Shown piece after piece: positions 24,901-37,900 of a stretch of 64,000 nt of DNA. Source of the DNA: Coriaria nepalensis (taxonomy: Eukaryota; Streptophyta; Magnoliopsida; Cucurbitales; Coriariaceae); NCBI GenBank assembly GCA_027186245.1, contig CP114481.1, forward strand, positions 26,629,501 through 26,693,500, in the 5' to 3' direction. The notes beneath the pieces were generated by a model. It saw nothing but the letters and a program-made list of their open reading frames with translations, searched no databases and had not been told where the DNA came from. The stretch's first letter is position 1, and every line of letters begins with the position of its first letter. The position numbers were made by a program, and so were the translations under genes.

Positions 24901-27900
24901 GATAAACAAATGCATTGTTGCCTTCAATAGATTCACTGCAAGTTATGCACGAAAGTCATGTTTAATGGCCGAATTTTGTTCGAAGCGATTTAGAATGATT
25001 TAATGACTAAAAGAGATGCAATAATATGAATTTTAGGCTAAAAAAATGCATAGTTGCCTTCAATAGATCAATTACAAGTTATTAATGAAAGTCGTGTCTC
25101 AAATACAAAAATAGAATTGGTTCGAAGTGTTTTCAAACAATTTAATGATATGAAAAGACTCAATGATATACTTTTTAAGGCTAAAATAATGCATTGTTGT
25201 CCTCAATAAATTAATTGCAAGTTATGTAAGAAAATCATGTTTGAAAGGTGAAAATAGAATTCGTTCAACTTAGTTTAGAATGATTTAATGACTGGATGAC
25301 ACTCAATGACAAGACTTTACGGCTAAACAAATGCATTGTTGACTTCAATAGATTAACTGCAAGTTATGCACGAAAGTCATGTTTAAAGGCCGAATTTCGT
25401 TCGAAGCGATTTAGAATGATTTAATGACTAAAAGAGACGCAATAATATGAATTTTAGGCTAAAAAAATGCATAGTTGCCTTCAATAGATCAATTACAAGT
25501 TATGCATGAAAGTCGTGTCTTAAATACAAAAATAGAATAGGTTTGAAGTGCTTTCAAACAAATTAATGATATGAAAAGACTCAATGATATATTTTTTAAG
25601 GCTAAAATAATGCATTGTTGTCGTCAATAAATTAATTGCAAGTTATGTAAGAAAATCATGTTTGAAAGGTGAAAATAGAATTCGTTCAACTTAATTTAGA
25701 ATGATTTAATGACTGGATGAGACTCAATGACAAGACTTTAAGGCTAAACAAATGCATTGTTGCCTTCAATAGATTAATTGCAAGTTATGCACGAAATTCA
25801 TGTTTACTGGCCGTATTTTGTTCGAAGCGATTTAGAATGATTTAATGACTAAAAGAGATGCAATAATATGAATTTTAGGCTAAAAAATGCATAGTTGCCT
25901 TTAATAGATTAATTACAAGTTATGCATGAAAGTCGTGTCTTAAATACAAAAATAGAATTGGTTCTAAGTGCTTTCAAACAATTTAATGATACGAAAAGAC
26001 TCAGTGATATACTTTTTAAGGCTAAAATAATGCATTGTTGTCGTCAATAAATTAATTGCAAGTTATGTAAGAAAATCATGTTTGAAGGGTGAAAATAGAA
26101 TTCGTTCAACTTAATTTAGAATGATTTAATGACTGGATGAGATTCAATGACATTACTTTAAGGCTAAACAAATGCATTGTTGCCTTCAATAGATTAACTG
26201 CAAGTTATGCACGAAAGTCATGTTTAAAGGCTGAATTTCGTTCGAAGCGATTTAGAATGATTTAATGACTAAAAGAGACGCAATAATATGACTTTAAGGC
26301 TAAAAAAATGCATAGTTGCCTTCAATAGATCAATTACAAGTTATGCATGAAAGTCGTGTCTTAAATACAAAAATAGAATAGGTTTGAAGTGCTTTCAAAC
26401 AAATTAATGATATGAAAAGACTCAATGATATATTTTTTAAGGCTAAAATAATGCATTGTTGTCGTCAATAAATTAATTGCAAGTTATGTAAGAAAATCAT
26501 GTTTGAAAGGTGAAAATAGAATTCGTTCAACTTAATTTAGAATGATTTAATGACTAGATGAGACTCAATGACAAGACTTTAAGGCTAAACAAATGCATTG
26601 TTGCCTTCAATAGATTAATTGCAAGTTATGCACGAAATTCATGTTTACTGGCCGTATTTTGTTCGAAGCGATTTAGAATGATTTAATGACTAAAAGAGAT
26701 GCAATAATATGAATTTTAGGCTAAAAAATGCATAGTTGCCTTTAATAGATTAATTACAAGTTATGCATGAAAGTCGTGTCTTAAATACAAAAATAGAATT
26801 GGTTCTAAGTGCTTTCAAACAATTTAATGATACGAAAAGACTCAGTGATATACTTTTTAAGGCTAAAATAATGCATTGTTGTCGTCAATAAATTAATTGC
26901 AAGTTATGTAAGAAAATCATGTTTGAAGGGTGAAAATAGAATTCGTTCAACTTAATTTAGAATGATTTAATGACTGGATGAGATTCAATGACATTACTTT
27001 AAGGCTAAACAAATGCATTGTTGCCTTCAATAGATTAACTGCAAGTTATGCACGAAAGTCATGTTTAAAGGCTGAATTTCGTTCGAAGCGATTTAGAATG
27101 ATTTAATGACTAAAAGAGACGCAATAATATGACTTTAAGGCTAAAAAAATGCATAGTTGCCTTCAATAGATCAATTACAAGTTATGCATGAAAGTCGTGT
27201 CTTAAATACAAAAATAGAATTGGTTCGAAGTGCTTTCAAACAATTTAATGATATGAAAAGACTCAATGATATACTTTTTAAGGCTAAAATAATGCATTGT
27301 TGTCGTCAATAAATTAATTGCAAGTTATGTAAGAAAATCATGTTTGAAGGGTGAAAATAGAATTCGTTCAACTTAATTTAGAATGATTTAATGACTGGAT
27401 GAGACTCAATGACAAGACTTTGAGGATAAACAAATGCATTGTTGCCTTCAATAGATTCACTGCAAGTTATGCACGAAAGTCATGTTTAATGGCCGAATTT
27501 TGTTCGAAGCGATTTAGAATGATTTAATGACTAAAAGATATGCAATAATATGAATTTTAGGCTAAAAAAATGCATAGTTGCCTTCAATAGATCAATTACA
27601 AGTTATTAATGAAAGTCGTGTCTCAAATACAAAAATAGAATTGGTTCGAAGTGTTTTCAAACAATTTAATGATATGAAAAGACTCAATGATATACTTTTT
27701 AAGGCTAAAATAATGCATTGTTGTCCTCAATAAATTAATTGCAAGTTATGTAAGAAAATCATGTTTGAAAGGTGAAAATAGAATTCGTTCAACTTAGTTT
27801 AGAATGATTTAATGACTGGATGACACTCAATGACAAGACTTTACGGCTAAACAAATGCATTGTTGACTTCAATAGATTAACTGCAAGTTATGCACGAAAG

Positions 27901-28222
27901 TCATGTTTAAAGGCCGAATTTCGTTCGAAGCGATTTAGAATGATTTAATGACTAAAAGAGACGCAATAATATGAATTTTAGGCTAAAAAAATGCATAGTT
28001 GCCTTCAATAGATCAATTACAAGTTATGCATGAAAGTCGTGTCTTAAATACAAAAATAGAATAGGTTTGAAGTGCTTTCAAACAATTTAATGATATGAAA
28101 AGACTCAATGATATACTTTTTAAGGCTAAAATAATGCATTGTTGTCGTCAATAAATTAATTGCAAGTTATGTAAGAAAATCATGTTTGAAAGGTGAAAAT
28201 AGAATTCGTTCAACTTAATTTT
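21912..28222. repeat. Four-trimer higher-order repeat region (period about 1,683 bp)
   Basis: Fifteen trimers start at 21912, 22333, 22753, 23174, 23595, 24016, 24436, 24857, 25278, 25699, 26119, 26540, 26960, 27381 and 27802. Their order is g j k f, g j k h, g j k/g, j k h, g. The ggttctaag mark of j is found near 22594, 24277, 25960 and 26801, so the spacing is 1,683, 1,683 and then 841. Four j trimers (22333, 24016, 25699, 26540) share a one-base loss in B (ggctaaaaaatgc) and the gccgtattttg variant, which marks them as sisters; the j at 28223 has neither. Confidence 0.88.
26119..26959. repeat. Two-trimer (841-bp) insertion breaking the four-trimer order
   Basis: Between the j trimer at 25699 and the k trimer at 26960 there is an extra pair. 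The trimer at 26119 begins as k (gagattcaatgacattac, gactttaagg) and switches within B to the g pattern (gaataggtttg, caaacaaattaatg, gatatatttttt). The j trimer at 26540 follows with a private gactagatgag. The C end of 26119 matches that of 25278, 841 bp earlier. Unequal crossover within B between k and g trimers explains both the hybrid and the extra pair. Confidence 0.8.
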
Positions 28223-31169
28223 GAATGATTTAATGACTGGATGAGACTCAAGGACAAGACTTTAAGGCTAAACAAATGCATTGCTGCCTTCAATAGATTA
28301 ATTGCAAGTTATGCACGAAATTCATGTTTACTGGCCGAATTTTGTTCGAAGCGATTTAGAATGATTTAATGACTAAAAGAGATGCAATAATATGAATTTT
28401 AGGCTAAAAAAATGCATAGTTGCCTTCAATAGATTAATTACAAATTATGCATGAAAGTCGTGTCTTAAATACAAAAATAGAATTGGTTCTAAGTGCTTTC
28501 AAACAATTTAATGATACGAAAAGACTCAGTGATATACTTTTTAAGGCTAAAATAATGCATTGTTGTCGTCAATAAATTAATTGCAAGTTATGTAAGAAAA
28601 TCGTGTTTGAAGGGTGAAAATAGAATTCGTTCAACTTAATTTAGAATGATTTAATGACTGGATGAGACTCAATGACAAGACTTTGAGGATAAACAAATGC
28701 ATTGTTGCCTTCAATAGATTCACTGCAAGTTATGCACGAAAGTCATGTTTAATGGCCGAATTTTGTTCGAAGCGATTTAGAATGATTTAATGACTAAAAG
28801 AGATGCAATAATATGAATTTTAGGCTAAAAAAATGCATAGTTGCCTTCAATAGATCAATTACAAGTTATTAATGAAAGTCGTGTCTCAAATACAAAAATA
28901 GAATTGGTTCGAAGTGCTTTCAAACAATTTAATGATATGAAAAGACTCAATGATATACTTTTTAAGGCTAAAATAATGCATTGTTGTCGTCAATAAATTA
29001 ATTGCAAGTTATGTAAGAAAATCATGTTTGAAGGGTGAAAATAGAATTCGTTCAACTTAATTTAGAATGATTTAATGACTGGATGAGACACAATGACAAG
29101 ACTTTAAGGCTAAACAAATGCATTTTTGCCTTCAATAGATTAACTGCAAGTTATGCACGAAAGTCATGTTTAAAGGCCGAATTTCGTTCGAAGCAATTTA
29201 GATATATTTAATGACTAAAAGAGGCGCAATAATATGACTTTAAGGCTAAAAAAATGCATAGTTGCCTTCAATAGATCAATTACAAGTTATGCTTGAAAGT
29301 CGTGTCTTAAATGCAAAAATAGAATTGGTTCGAAGTGCTTTCAAACAATTTAATGAAATGAAAAGACTGAATGATATACTTTTTAAGGCTAAAATAATGC
29401 ATTGTTGTCCTCAATAAATTAATTGCAAGTTATGTAAGAAAATCATGTTTGAAAGGCGAAAATAGAATTCGTTCAACTTAGTTTAGAATGATTTAATGAC
29501 TGGATGACACTCAATGACAAGACTTTAAGGCTAAACAAATGCATTGTTGACTTCAATAGATTAACTGCAAGTTATGCACGAAAGTCATGTTTAAAGGCCG
29601 AATTTCGTTCGAAGCGATTTAGAATGATTTAATGACTAAAAGAGACGCAATAATATGAATTTTAGGCTAAAAAAATGCATAGTTGCCTTCAATAGATCAA
29701 TTACAAGTTATGCATGAAAGTCGTGTCTTATATACAAAAATAGAATAGGTTTGAAGTGCTTTCAAACAATTTAATGATATGAAAAGACTCAATGATATAC
29801 TTTTTAAGGCTAAAATAATGCATTGTTGTCGTCAATAAATTAATTGCAAGTTATGTAAGAAAATCGTGTTTGAAGGGTGAAAATAGAATTCGTTCAACTT
29901 AATTTAGAATGATTTAATGACTGGATGAGACTCAATGACATTACTTTAAGGCTAAACAAATGCATTGTTGCCTTCAATAGATTAACTGCAAGTTATGCAC
30001 GAAAGTCATGTTTAAAGGCCGAATTTCGTTCGAAGCAATTTAGAATGATTTAATGACTAAAAGAGACGCAATAATATGACTTTAAGGCTAAAAAAATGCA
30101 TAGTTGCCTTCAATAGATCAATTACAAGTTATGCATGAAAGTCGTGTCTTAAATACAAAAATAGAATAGGTTCGAAGTGCTTTCAAACAATTTAATGATA
30201 TGAAATGACTCAATGATATACTTTTTAAGGCTAAAATAATGCATTGTTGTCGTCAATAAATTAATTGCAAGTTATGTAAGAAAATCGTGTTTGAAAGGTG
30301 AAAATAGAATTCGTTCAACTTAATTTTGAATGATTTAATGACTGGATGAGACTCAATGACCCGTCTTTGAGGATAAACAAACGCATTGTTGCCTTCAATA
30401 GATTAACGGCAAGTTATGCACGAAAGTCATATTGAATGGCCGAATTTCGTTCGAAGCGATTTAGAATGATTTAATGACTAAAAGAGACGCAATAATATGA
30501 ATTTTAGGCTAAAAAAATGCATAGTTGCCTTCAATAGATCAATTACAAGTTATGCATGAAAGTCGTGTCTTAAATGCAAAAATAGAATTGGTTCGAAGTG
30601 CTTTCAAACAATTTAATGAAATGAAAAGACTGAATGATATACTTTTTAAGGCTAAAATAATGCATTGTTGTCCTCAATAAATTAATTGCAAGTTATGTAA
30701 GAAAATCATGTTTGAAAGGCGAAAATAGAATTCGTTCAACTTAGTTTAGAATGATTTAATGACTGGATGACACTCAATGACAAGACTTTAAGGCTAAACA
30801 AATGCATTGTTGACTTCAATAGATTAACTGCAAGTTATGCACGAAAGTCATGTTTAAAGGCCGAATTTCGTTCGAAGCGATTTAGAATGATTTAATGACT
30901 AAAAGAGACGCAATAATATGAATTTTAGGCTAAAAAAATGCATAGTTGCCTTCAATAGATCAATTACAAGTTATGCATGAAAGTCGTGTCTTATATACAA
31001 AAATAGAATAGGTTTGAAGTGCTTTCAAACAATTTAATGATATGAAAAGACTCAATGATATACTTTTTAAGGCTAAAATAATGCATTGTTATCGTCAATA
31101 AATTAATTGCAAGTTATGTAAGAAAATCGTGTTTGAAAGGTGAAAATAGAATTCGTTCAACTTAATTTA

Positions 31170-31589
31170 GAATGATTTAATGACTGGATGAGACTCAATG
31201 ACAAGACTTTAAGGCTAAACAAATGCATTGTTGGCTTCAATAGATCAACTGCAAGTTATGCACGAAAGTCATGTTTAAAGGCCGAATTTCGTTCCAAGTA
31301 ATTTAGAATGATTTAACGACTAAAAGTGGCACAGTAATATGACTTGAAGGTAAAAAAATGCATAGTTGCCTTCAATAGATCAATTACAAGTTATGCATGA
31401 AGGTCGTGTTTCAAATGCAAAAATAGAATTGGTTCGAAGTGCTTTCAAACAATTTAATGATATGAAAAGACTCAATGATATACTTTTTAAGTCTAAAATA
31501 ATGCATTGTTGTCGTCAATAAATTAATTGCAAGTTATGTAAGAAAATCATGTTTGAAAGGCGAAAATAGAATTCGTTCAACTTAGTTTA
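31170..31589. repeat. Most diverged trimer of the window (420 bp)
   Basis: This trimer carries several changes not seen together elsewhere: gttggcttc and cgttccaagtaattta in A, aaaagtggcacagtaat and gacttgaaggtaaaa in B, and aagtctaaaat in C. One base is missing in B. It sits in the mosaic block and has no close sister in the window, so it may be an older or less homogenised unit, or may derive from a class that is abundant outside the window. Confidence 0.8.
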
Positions 31590-32852
31590 GAATGATTTAA
31601 TGACTGGATGACACTCAATGACAAGACTTTAAGGCTAAACAAATGCATTGTTGACTTCAATAGATTAACTGCAAGTTATGCACGAAAGTCATGTTTAAAG
31701 GCCGAATTTCGTTCGAAGCGATTTAGAATGATTTAATGACTAAAAGAGACGCAATAATATGAATTTTAGGCTAAAAAAATGCATAGTTGCCTTCAATAGA
31801 TCAATTACAAGTTATGCATGAAAGTCGTGTCTTAAATACAAAAATAGAATAGGTTCGAAGTGCTTTCAAACAATTTAATGATATGAAATGACTCAATGAT
31901 ATACTTTTTAAGGCTAAAATAATGCATTGTTGTCGTCAATAAATTAATTGCAAGTTATGAAAGAAAATCATGTTTGAAAGGTGAAAATAGAATTCGTTCA
32001 ACTTAATTTTGAATGATTTAATGACTGGATGAGACTCAATGACCTGACTTTGAGGATAAACAAACGCATTGTTGCCTTCAATAGATTAACTGCAAATTAT
32101 GCACGAAAGTCATGTTGAAAGGCCGAATTTTGTTCGAAGCGATTTAGAATGATTTAATGACTAAAAGAGACGCAATAATATGAATTTTAGGCTAAAAAAA
32201 TGCATAGTTGCCTTCAATAGATCAATTACAAGTTATGCATGAAAGTCGTGTCTTAAATACAAAAATAGAATAGGTTCGAAGTGCTTTGAAACAATTTAAT
32301 GATCTGAAAAGACTCAATGATATACTTTTTAAGGCTAAAATAATGCATTGTTATCGTCAATAAATTAATTGCAAGTTATGTAAGAAAATCGTGTTTGAAA
32401 GGTGAAAATAGAATTCGTTCAACTTAATTTAGAATGATTTAATGACTGGATGAGACTCAATGACAAGACTTTAAGGCTAAACAAATGCATTGTTGCCTTC
32501 AATAGATTAACTGCAAGTTATGCACGAAAGTCATGTTGAAAGGCCGAATTTCGTTCGAAGCGATTTAGAATGATTTAATGACTAAAAGAGACGCAATAAT
32601 ATGAATTTTAGGCTAAAAAAATGCATAGTTGCCTTCAATAGATCAATTACAAGTTATGCATGAAAGTCGTGTCTTAAATGCAAAAATAGAATTGGTTCGA
32701 AGTGCTTTGAAACAATTTAACGAATTGAAAAGACTGAATGAAATACTTTTTAAGGCTAAAATAATGCATTGTTGTCGTCAATAAATTAATTGCAAGTTAT
32801 GTAAGAAAATCATGTTTGAACGGTGAAAATAGAATTCGTTCAACTTAATTTT

Positions 32853-34114
32853 GAATGATTTAATGACTGGATGAGACTCAATGACAAGACTTTAAGGCTA
32901 ACCAAATGCATTGTTGCCTTCAATAGATTAACTGCAAGTTATGCATGAAAGTCATGTTTAAAGGCCGAATTCGTTCGAAGCAATTTAGAATGATTTAATG
33001 ACTAAAAGAGACGCAATAATATGAATTTTAGGCTAAAAAAATGCATAGTTGCCTTCAATAGATCAATTACAAGTTATGCATGAAAGTCGTGTCTTATATA
33101 CAAAAATAGAATAGGTTTGAAGTGCTTTCAAACAATTTAATGATATGAAAAGACTCAATGATATACTTTTTAAGGCTAAAATAATGCATTGTTGTCGTCA
33201 ATAAATTAATTGCAAGTTATGTAAGAAAATCATGTTTGGACGGTGAAAATAGAATTCCTTCAACTTAATTTTGAATGATTTAATGACTGGATGAGACTCA
33301 ATGACAAGACTTTAAGGCTAACCAAATGCATTGTTGCCTTCAATAGATTAACTGCAAGTTATGCACGAAAGTCATGTTTAAAGGCCGAATTTCGTTCGAA
33401 GCGATTTAGAATGATTTAATGACTAAAAGAGACGCAATAATATGAATTTTAGGCTAAAAAAATGCATAGTTGCCTTCAATAGATCAATTACAAGTTATGC
33501 ATGAAAGTCGTGTCTTAAATACAAAAATAGAATAGGTTCGAAGTGCTTTCAAACAATTTAATGATATGAAATGACTCAATGATATACTTTTTAAGGCTAA
33601 AATAATGCATTGTTGTCGTCAATAAATTAATTGCAAGTTATGTAAGAAAATCATGTTTGAAAGGTGAAAATAGAATTCGTTCAACTTAATTTTGAATGAT
33701 TTAATGACTGGATGAGACTCAATGACAAGACTTTAAGGCTAACCAAATGCATTGTTGCCTTCAATAGATTAACTGCAAGTTATGCACGAAAGTCATGTTT
33801 AAAGGCCGAATTTCGTTCGAAGCGATTTAGAATGATTTAATGACTAAAAGAGACGCAATAATATGAATTTTAGGCTAAAAAAATGCATAGTTGCCTTCAA
33901 TAGATCAATTACAAGTTATGCATGAAAGTCGTGTCTTAAATACAAAAATAGAATAGGTTCGAAGTGCTTTCAAACAATTTAATGATATGAAATGACTCAA
34001 TGATATACTTTTTAAGGCTAAAATAATGCATTGTTGTCGTCAATAAATTAATTGCAAGTTATGTAAGAAAATCATGTTTGAAAGGTGAAAATAGAATTCG
34101 TTCAACTTAATTTT
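32853..34114. repeat. Run of three sister trimers with the ggctaaccaaatgc variant
   Basis: Trimers at 32853, 33273 and 33694 share ggctaaccaaatgc in A, found nowhere else in the window. The last two appear nearly identical along their whole length, as expected from duplication of a single 421-bp trimer. The first is 420 bp because one t is lost in A (ccgaattcgttcg), and it carries gaattcctt at its end where others have gaattcgtt. Confidence 0.85.
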
Positions 34115-34955
34115 GAATGATTTAATGACTGGATGAGACTCAATGACCTGACTTTGAGGATAAACAAACGCATTGTTGCCTTCAATAGATTAACTGCAAG
34201 TTATGCACGAAAGTCATGTTGAAAGGCCGAATTTGGTTCGAAGCGATTTAGAATGATTTAATGACTAAAAGAGACGCAACAATATGAATTTTAGGCTAAA
34301 AAATTGCATAGTTGCCTTCAATAGATCAATTACAAGTTATGCATGAAAGTCGTGTCTTATATACAAAAATAGAATAGGTTTGAAGTGCTTTCAAACAATT
34401 TAATGATATGAAAAGACTCAATGATATACTTTTTAAGGCTAAAATAATGCATTGTTGTCGTCAATAAATTAATTGCAAGTTATGTAAGAAAATCATGTTT
34501 GAAGGTGAAAATAGAATTCGTTCAACTTAATTTAGAATGATTTAATGACTGGATGAGACTCAATGACAAGACTTTAAAGCTAAACAAATGCATTGTTGCC
34601 TTCAATAGATTAATTGCAAGTTATGCACGAAATTCATGTTTACTGGCCGAATTTTGTTCGAAGCGATTTAGAATGATTTAATGACTAAAAGAGATGCAAT
34701 AATATGAATTTTAGGCTAAAAAAATGCATAGTTGCCTTCAATAGATTAATTACAAGTTATGCATGAAAGTCGTGTCTTAAATACAAAAATAGAATTGGTT
34801 CTAAGTGCTTTCAAACAATTTAATGATACGAAAAGACTCAGTGATATACTTTTTAAGGCTAAAATAATGCATTGTTGTCGTCAATAAATTAATTGCCAGT
34901 TATGTAAGAAAATCATGTTTGAAGGGTGAAAATAGAATTCGTTCAACTTAATTTA

Positions 34956-37900
34956 GAATGATTTAATGACTGGATGAGATTCAATGACATTACTTTAAGG
35001 CTAAACAAATGCATTGTTGCCTTCAATAGATTAACTGCAAGTTATGCACGAAAGTCATGTTTAAAGGCCGAATTTCGTTCGAAGCGATTTAGAATGATTT
35101 AATGACTAAAAGAGACGCAACAATATGACTTTAAGGCTAAAAAAATGCATAGTTGCCTTCAATAGATCAATTACAAGTTATGCATGAAAGTCGTGTCTTA
35201 AATACAAAAATAGAATTGGTTCGAAGTGCTTTCAAACAATTTAATGATATGAAAAGACTCAATGATATACTTTTTAAGGCTAAAATAATGCATTGTTGTC
35301 GTCAATAAATTAATTGCAAGTTATGTAAGAAAATCATGTTTGAAGGGTGAAAATAGAATTCGTTCAACTTAATTTAGAATGATTTAATGACTGGATGAGA
35401 CTCAATGACATTACTTTAAGGCTAAACAAATGCATTGTTGCCTTCAATAGATTAACTGCAACTTATGCACGAAAGTCATGTTTAAAGGCCGAATTTCGTT
35501 CGAAGCAATTTAGAATGATTTAATGACTAAAAGAGACGCAATAATATGACTTTAAGGCTAAAAAAATGCATAGTTGCCTTCAATAGATCAATTACAAGTT
35601 ATGCATGAAAGTCGTGTCTTAAATACAAAAAAAGAATTGGTTCGAAGTGCTTTCAAACAATTTAATGAATTGAAAAGACTGAATGATATATTTTTTAAGG
35701 CTAAAATATTGCATTGTTGTTGTCAATAAATTAATTGCAAGTTATGTATGAAAATCATGTTTGAAAGGCGAAAATAGAATTCGTTCAACTTAATTTAGAA
35801 TGATTTAATGACTGGATGAGACACAATGACAAGACTTTAAGGCTAAACAAATGCATTTTTGCCTTCAATAGATTAACTGCAAGTTATGCACGAAAGTCAT
35901 GTTTAAAGGCCGAATTTCGTTCGAAGCAATTTAGATATATTTAATGACTAAAAGAGGCGCAATAATATGACTTTAAGGCTAAAAAAATGCATGGCTGCCT
36001 TCAATAGATCAATTACAAGTTATGCATGAAAATCGTGTCTTAAAGGCAAAAATATAATTGGTTCGAAGTGCTTTGAAACAATTTAATGATATGAAAAGAC
36101 TCAATGATATACTTTGTAAGGCTAAAATAATGCATTGTTGTCGTCAATAAATTAATTGCATGTTGTGTAAGAAAATCCTGTTTGAAGGGCGAAAACAAAA
36201 TTCATTCGAATTAATTTAGAATGATTTAATGACTAAAAGAGATGCAATAATATGAATTTAAGGATAAAAAAATGCATAGTTGCCTTCAATAGATCAATTA
36301 CAAGTTATGCATGAAGGTCGTGTTTTAAATGCAAAAATAGAATTGGTTCGAAGTGCTTTCAAACAATTTAATGATATGAAAAGACTCTATGATATACTTT
36401 TTAAGGCTAAAATAATGCATTGTTGTCGTCAATAAATTAATTGCAAGTTATGTAAGAAAATCATGTTTGAAAGGTGAAAATAGAATTCGTTCAACTTAAT
36501 TTAGAATGATTTAATGACTGGATGAGACTCAATGACAAGACTTTAAGGCTAAACAAATGCATTGTTGCCTTCAATAGATTAACTGCAAGTTATGCACGAA
36601 AGTCATGTTGAAAGGCCGAATTTCGTTCGAAGCGATTTAGAATGATTTAATGACTAAAAGAGACGCAATAATATGAATTTTAAGCTAAAAAAATGCATAG
36701 TTGCCTTCAATAGATCAATTACAAGTTATGCATGAAAGTCGTGTCTTAAATGCAAAAATAGAATTGGTTCGAAGTGCTTTGAAACAATTTAACGAATTGA
36801 AAAGGCTGAATGCTATACTTTTTAAGGCTAAAATAATGCATTGTTGTCGTCAATAAATTAATTGCAAGTTATGTAAGAAAATCATGTTTGAACGGTGAAA
36901 ATAGAATTCGTTCAACTTAATTTTGAATGATTTAATGACTGGATGAGACTCAATGACAAGACTTTAAGGCTAAACAAATGCATTGTTGCTTTCAATAGAT
37001 TAACTGCAAGTTATGCACGAAAGTCATGTTTAAAGGCGGAATTTCGTTCGAAGCAATTTAGAATGATTTAATGACTAAAAGAGGAGCAATAATATGACCT
37101 TAAGGCTAAAAAAATGCATAGTTGCCTTCAATAGATCAATTACAAGTTATTAATGAAAGTCGTGTCTTAAACGCAAAAATATAATTGGTTCGAAGTGCTT
37201 TGAAACAATTTAATGAAATGAAAAGACTGAATGATATACTTTTTAAGGCTAAAATAATGCATTGTTGTCGTAAATAAATTAATTGCATGTTATGTAAGAA
37301 AATCCTGTTTGAAGGGCGAAAATAAAATTCATTCGAATTAATTTAGTATGATTTATTGACTAGAAGAGACTCAGTGACATGACTTTAAGGCTAAACAAAT
37401 GCATTGTTGCCTTCAATAGATCAACTGCAAGTTATGCACGAAAGTCATGTTTAAAGGCCGAATTTCATTCGAAGTAATTTAGAATGATTTAATGACTAAA
37501 AGAGGCGCAATAATATGACTTTAAGGCTAAAAAAATGCATAGTTGCCTTCAATAGATCAATTACAAGTTATGCATGAAAGTCGTGTCTTAAATGCAAAAA
37601 TAGAATTGGTTCGAAGTGCTTTCAAACAATTTAATGAAATGAAAAGACTGAATGATATACTTTTTAAGGCTAAAATAATGCATTGTTGTCGTCAATAAAT
37701 TAATTGCAAGTTATGTAAGAAAATCATGTTTGAAAGGCGAAAATAGAATTCGTTCAACTTAATTTAGAATGATTTAATGACTGGATGAGACTCAATGACA
37801 TGACTTTAAGGCTAAACCAATGCATTGTTGCCTTTAATAGATCAACTGCAAGTTATGCACGAAAGTCATGTTTAAAGGTCGAATTTCGTTCGAAGTAATT

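Larger units (their letters stand above)
28223..34955. repeat. Mosaic block of j, h, i, g, k, f trimers and local sisters
   Basis: Sixteen trimers start at 28223, 28644, 29065, 29486, 29907, 30328, 30749, 31170, 31590, 32011, 32432, 32853, 33273, 33694, 34115 and 34535. The order at the left, j h i g k f g, resembles 8440-11386 with j moved. Four units are 420 bp (31170, 32853, 34115 and the shared one-base losses noted elsewhere do not apply here): the changes are gaaggtaaaaaaatg, ccgaattcgttcg and gaaggtgaaaat. The 34535 trimer is a j type with gactttaaagc and leads into the 4,496-bp repeat. Confidence 0.8.
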
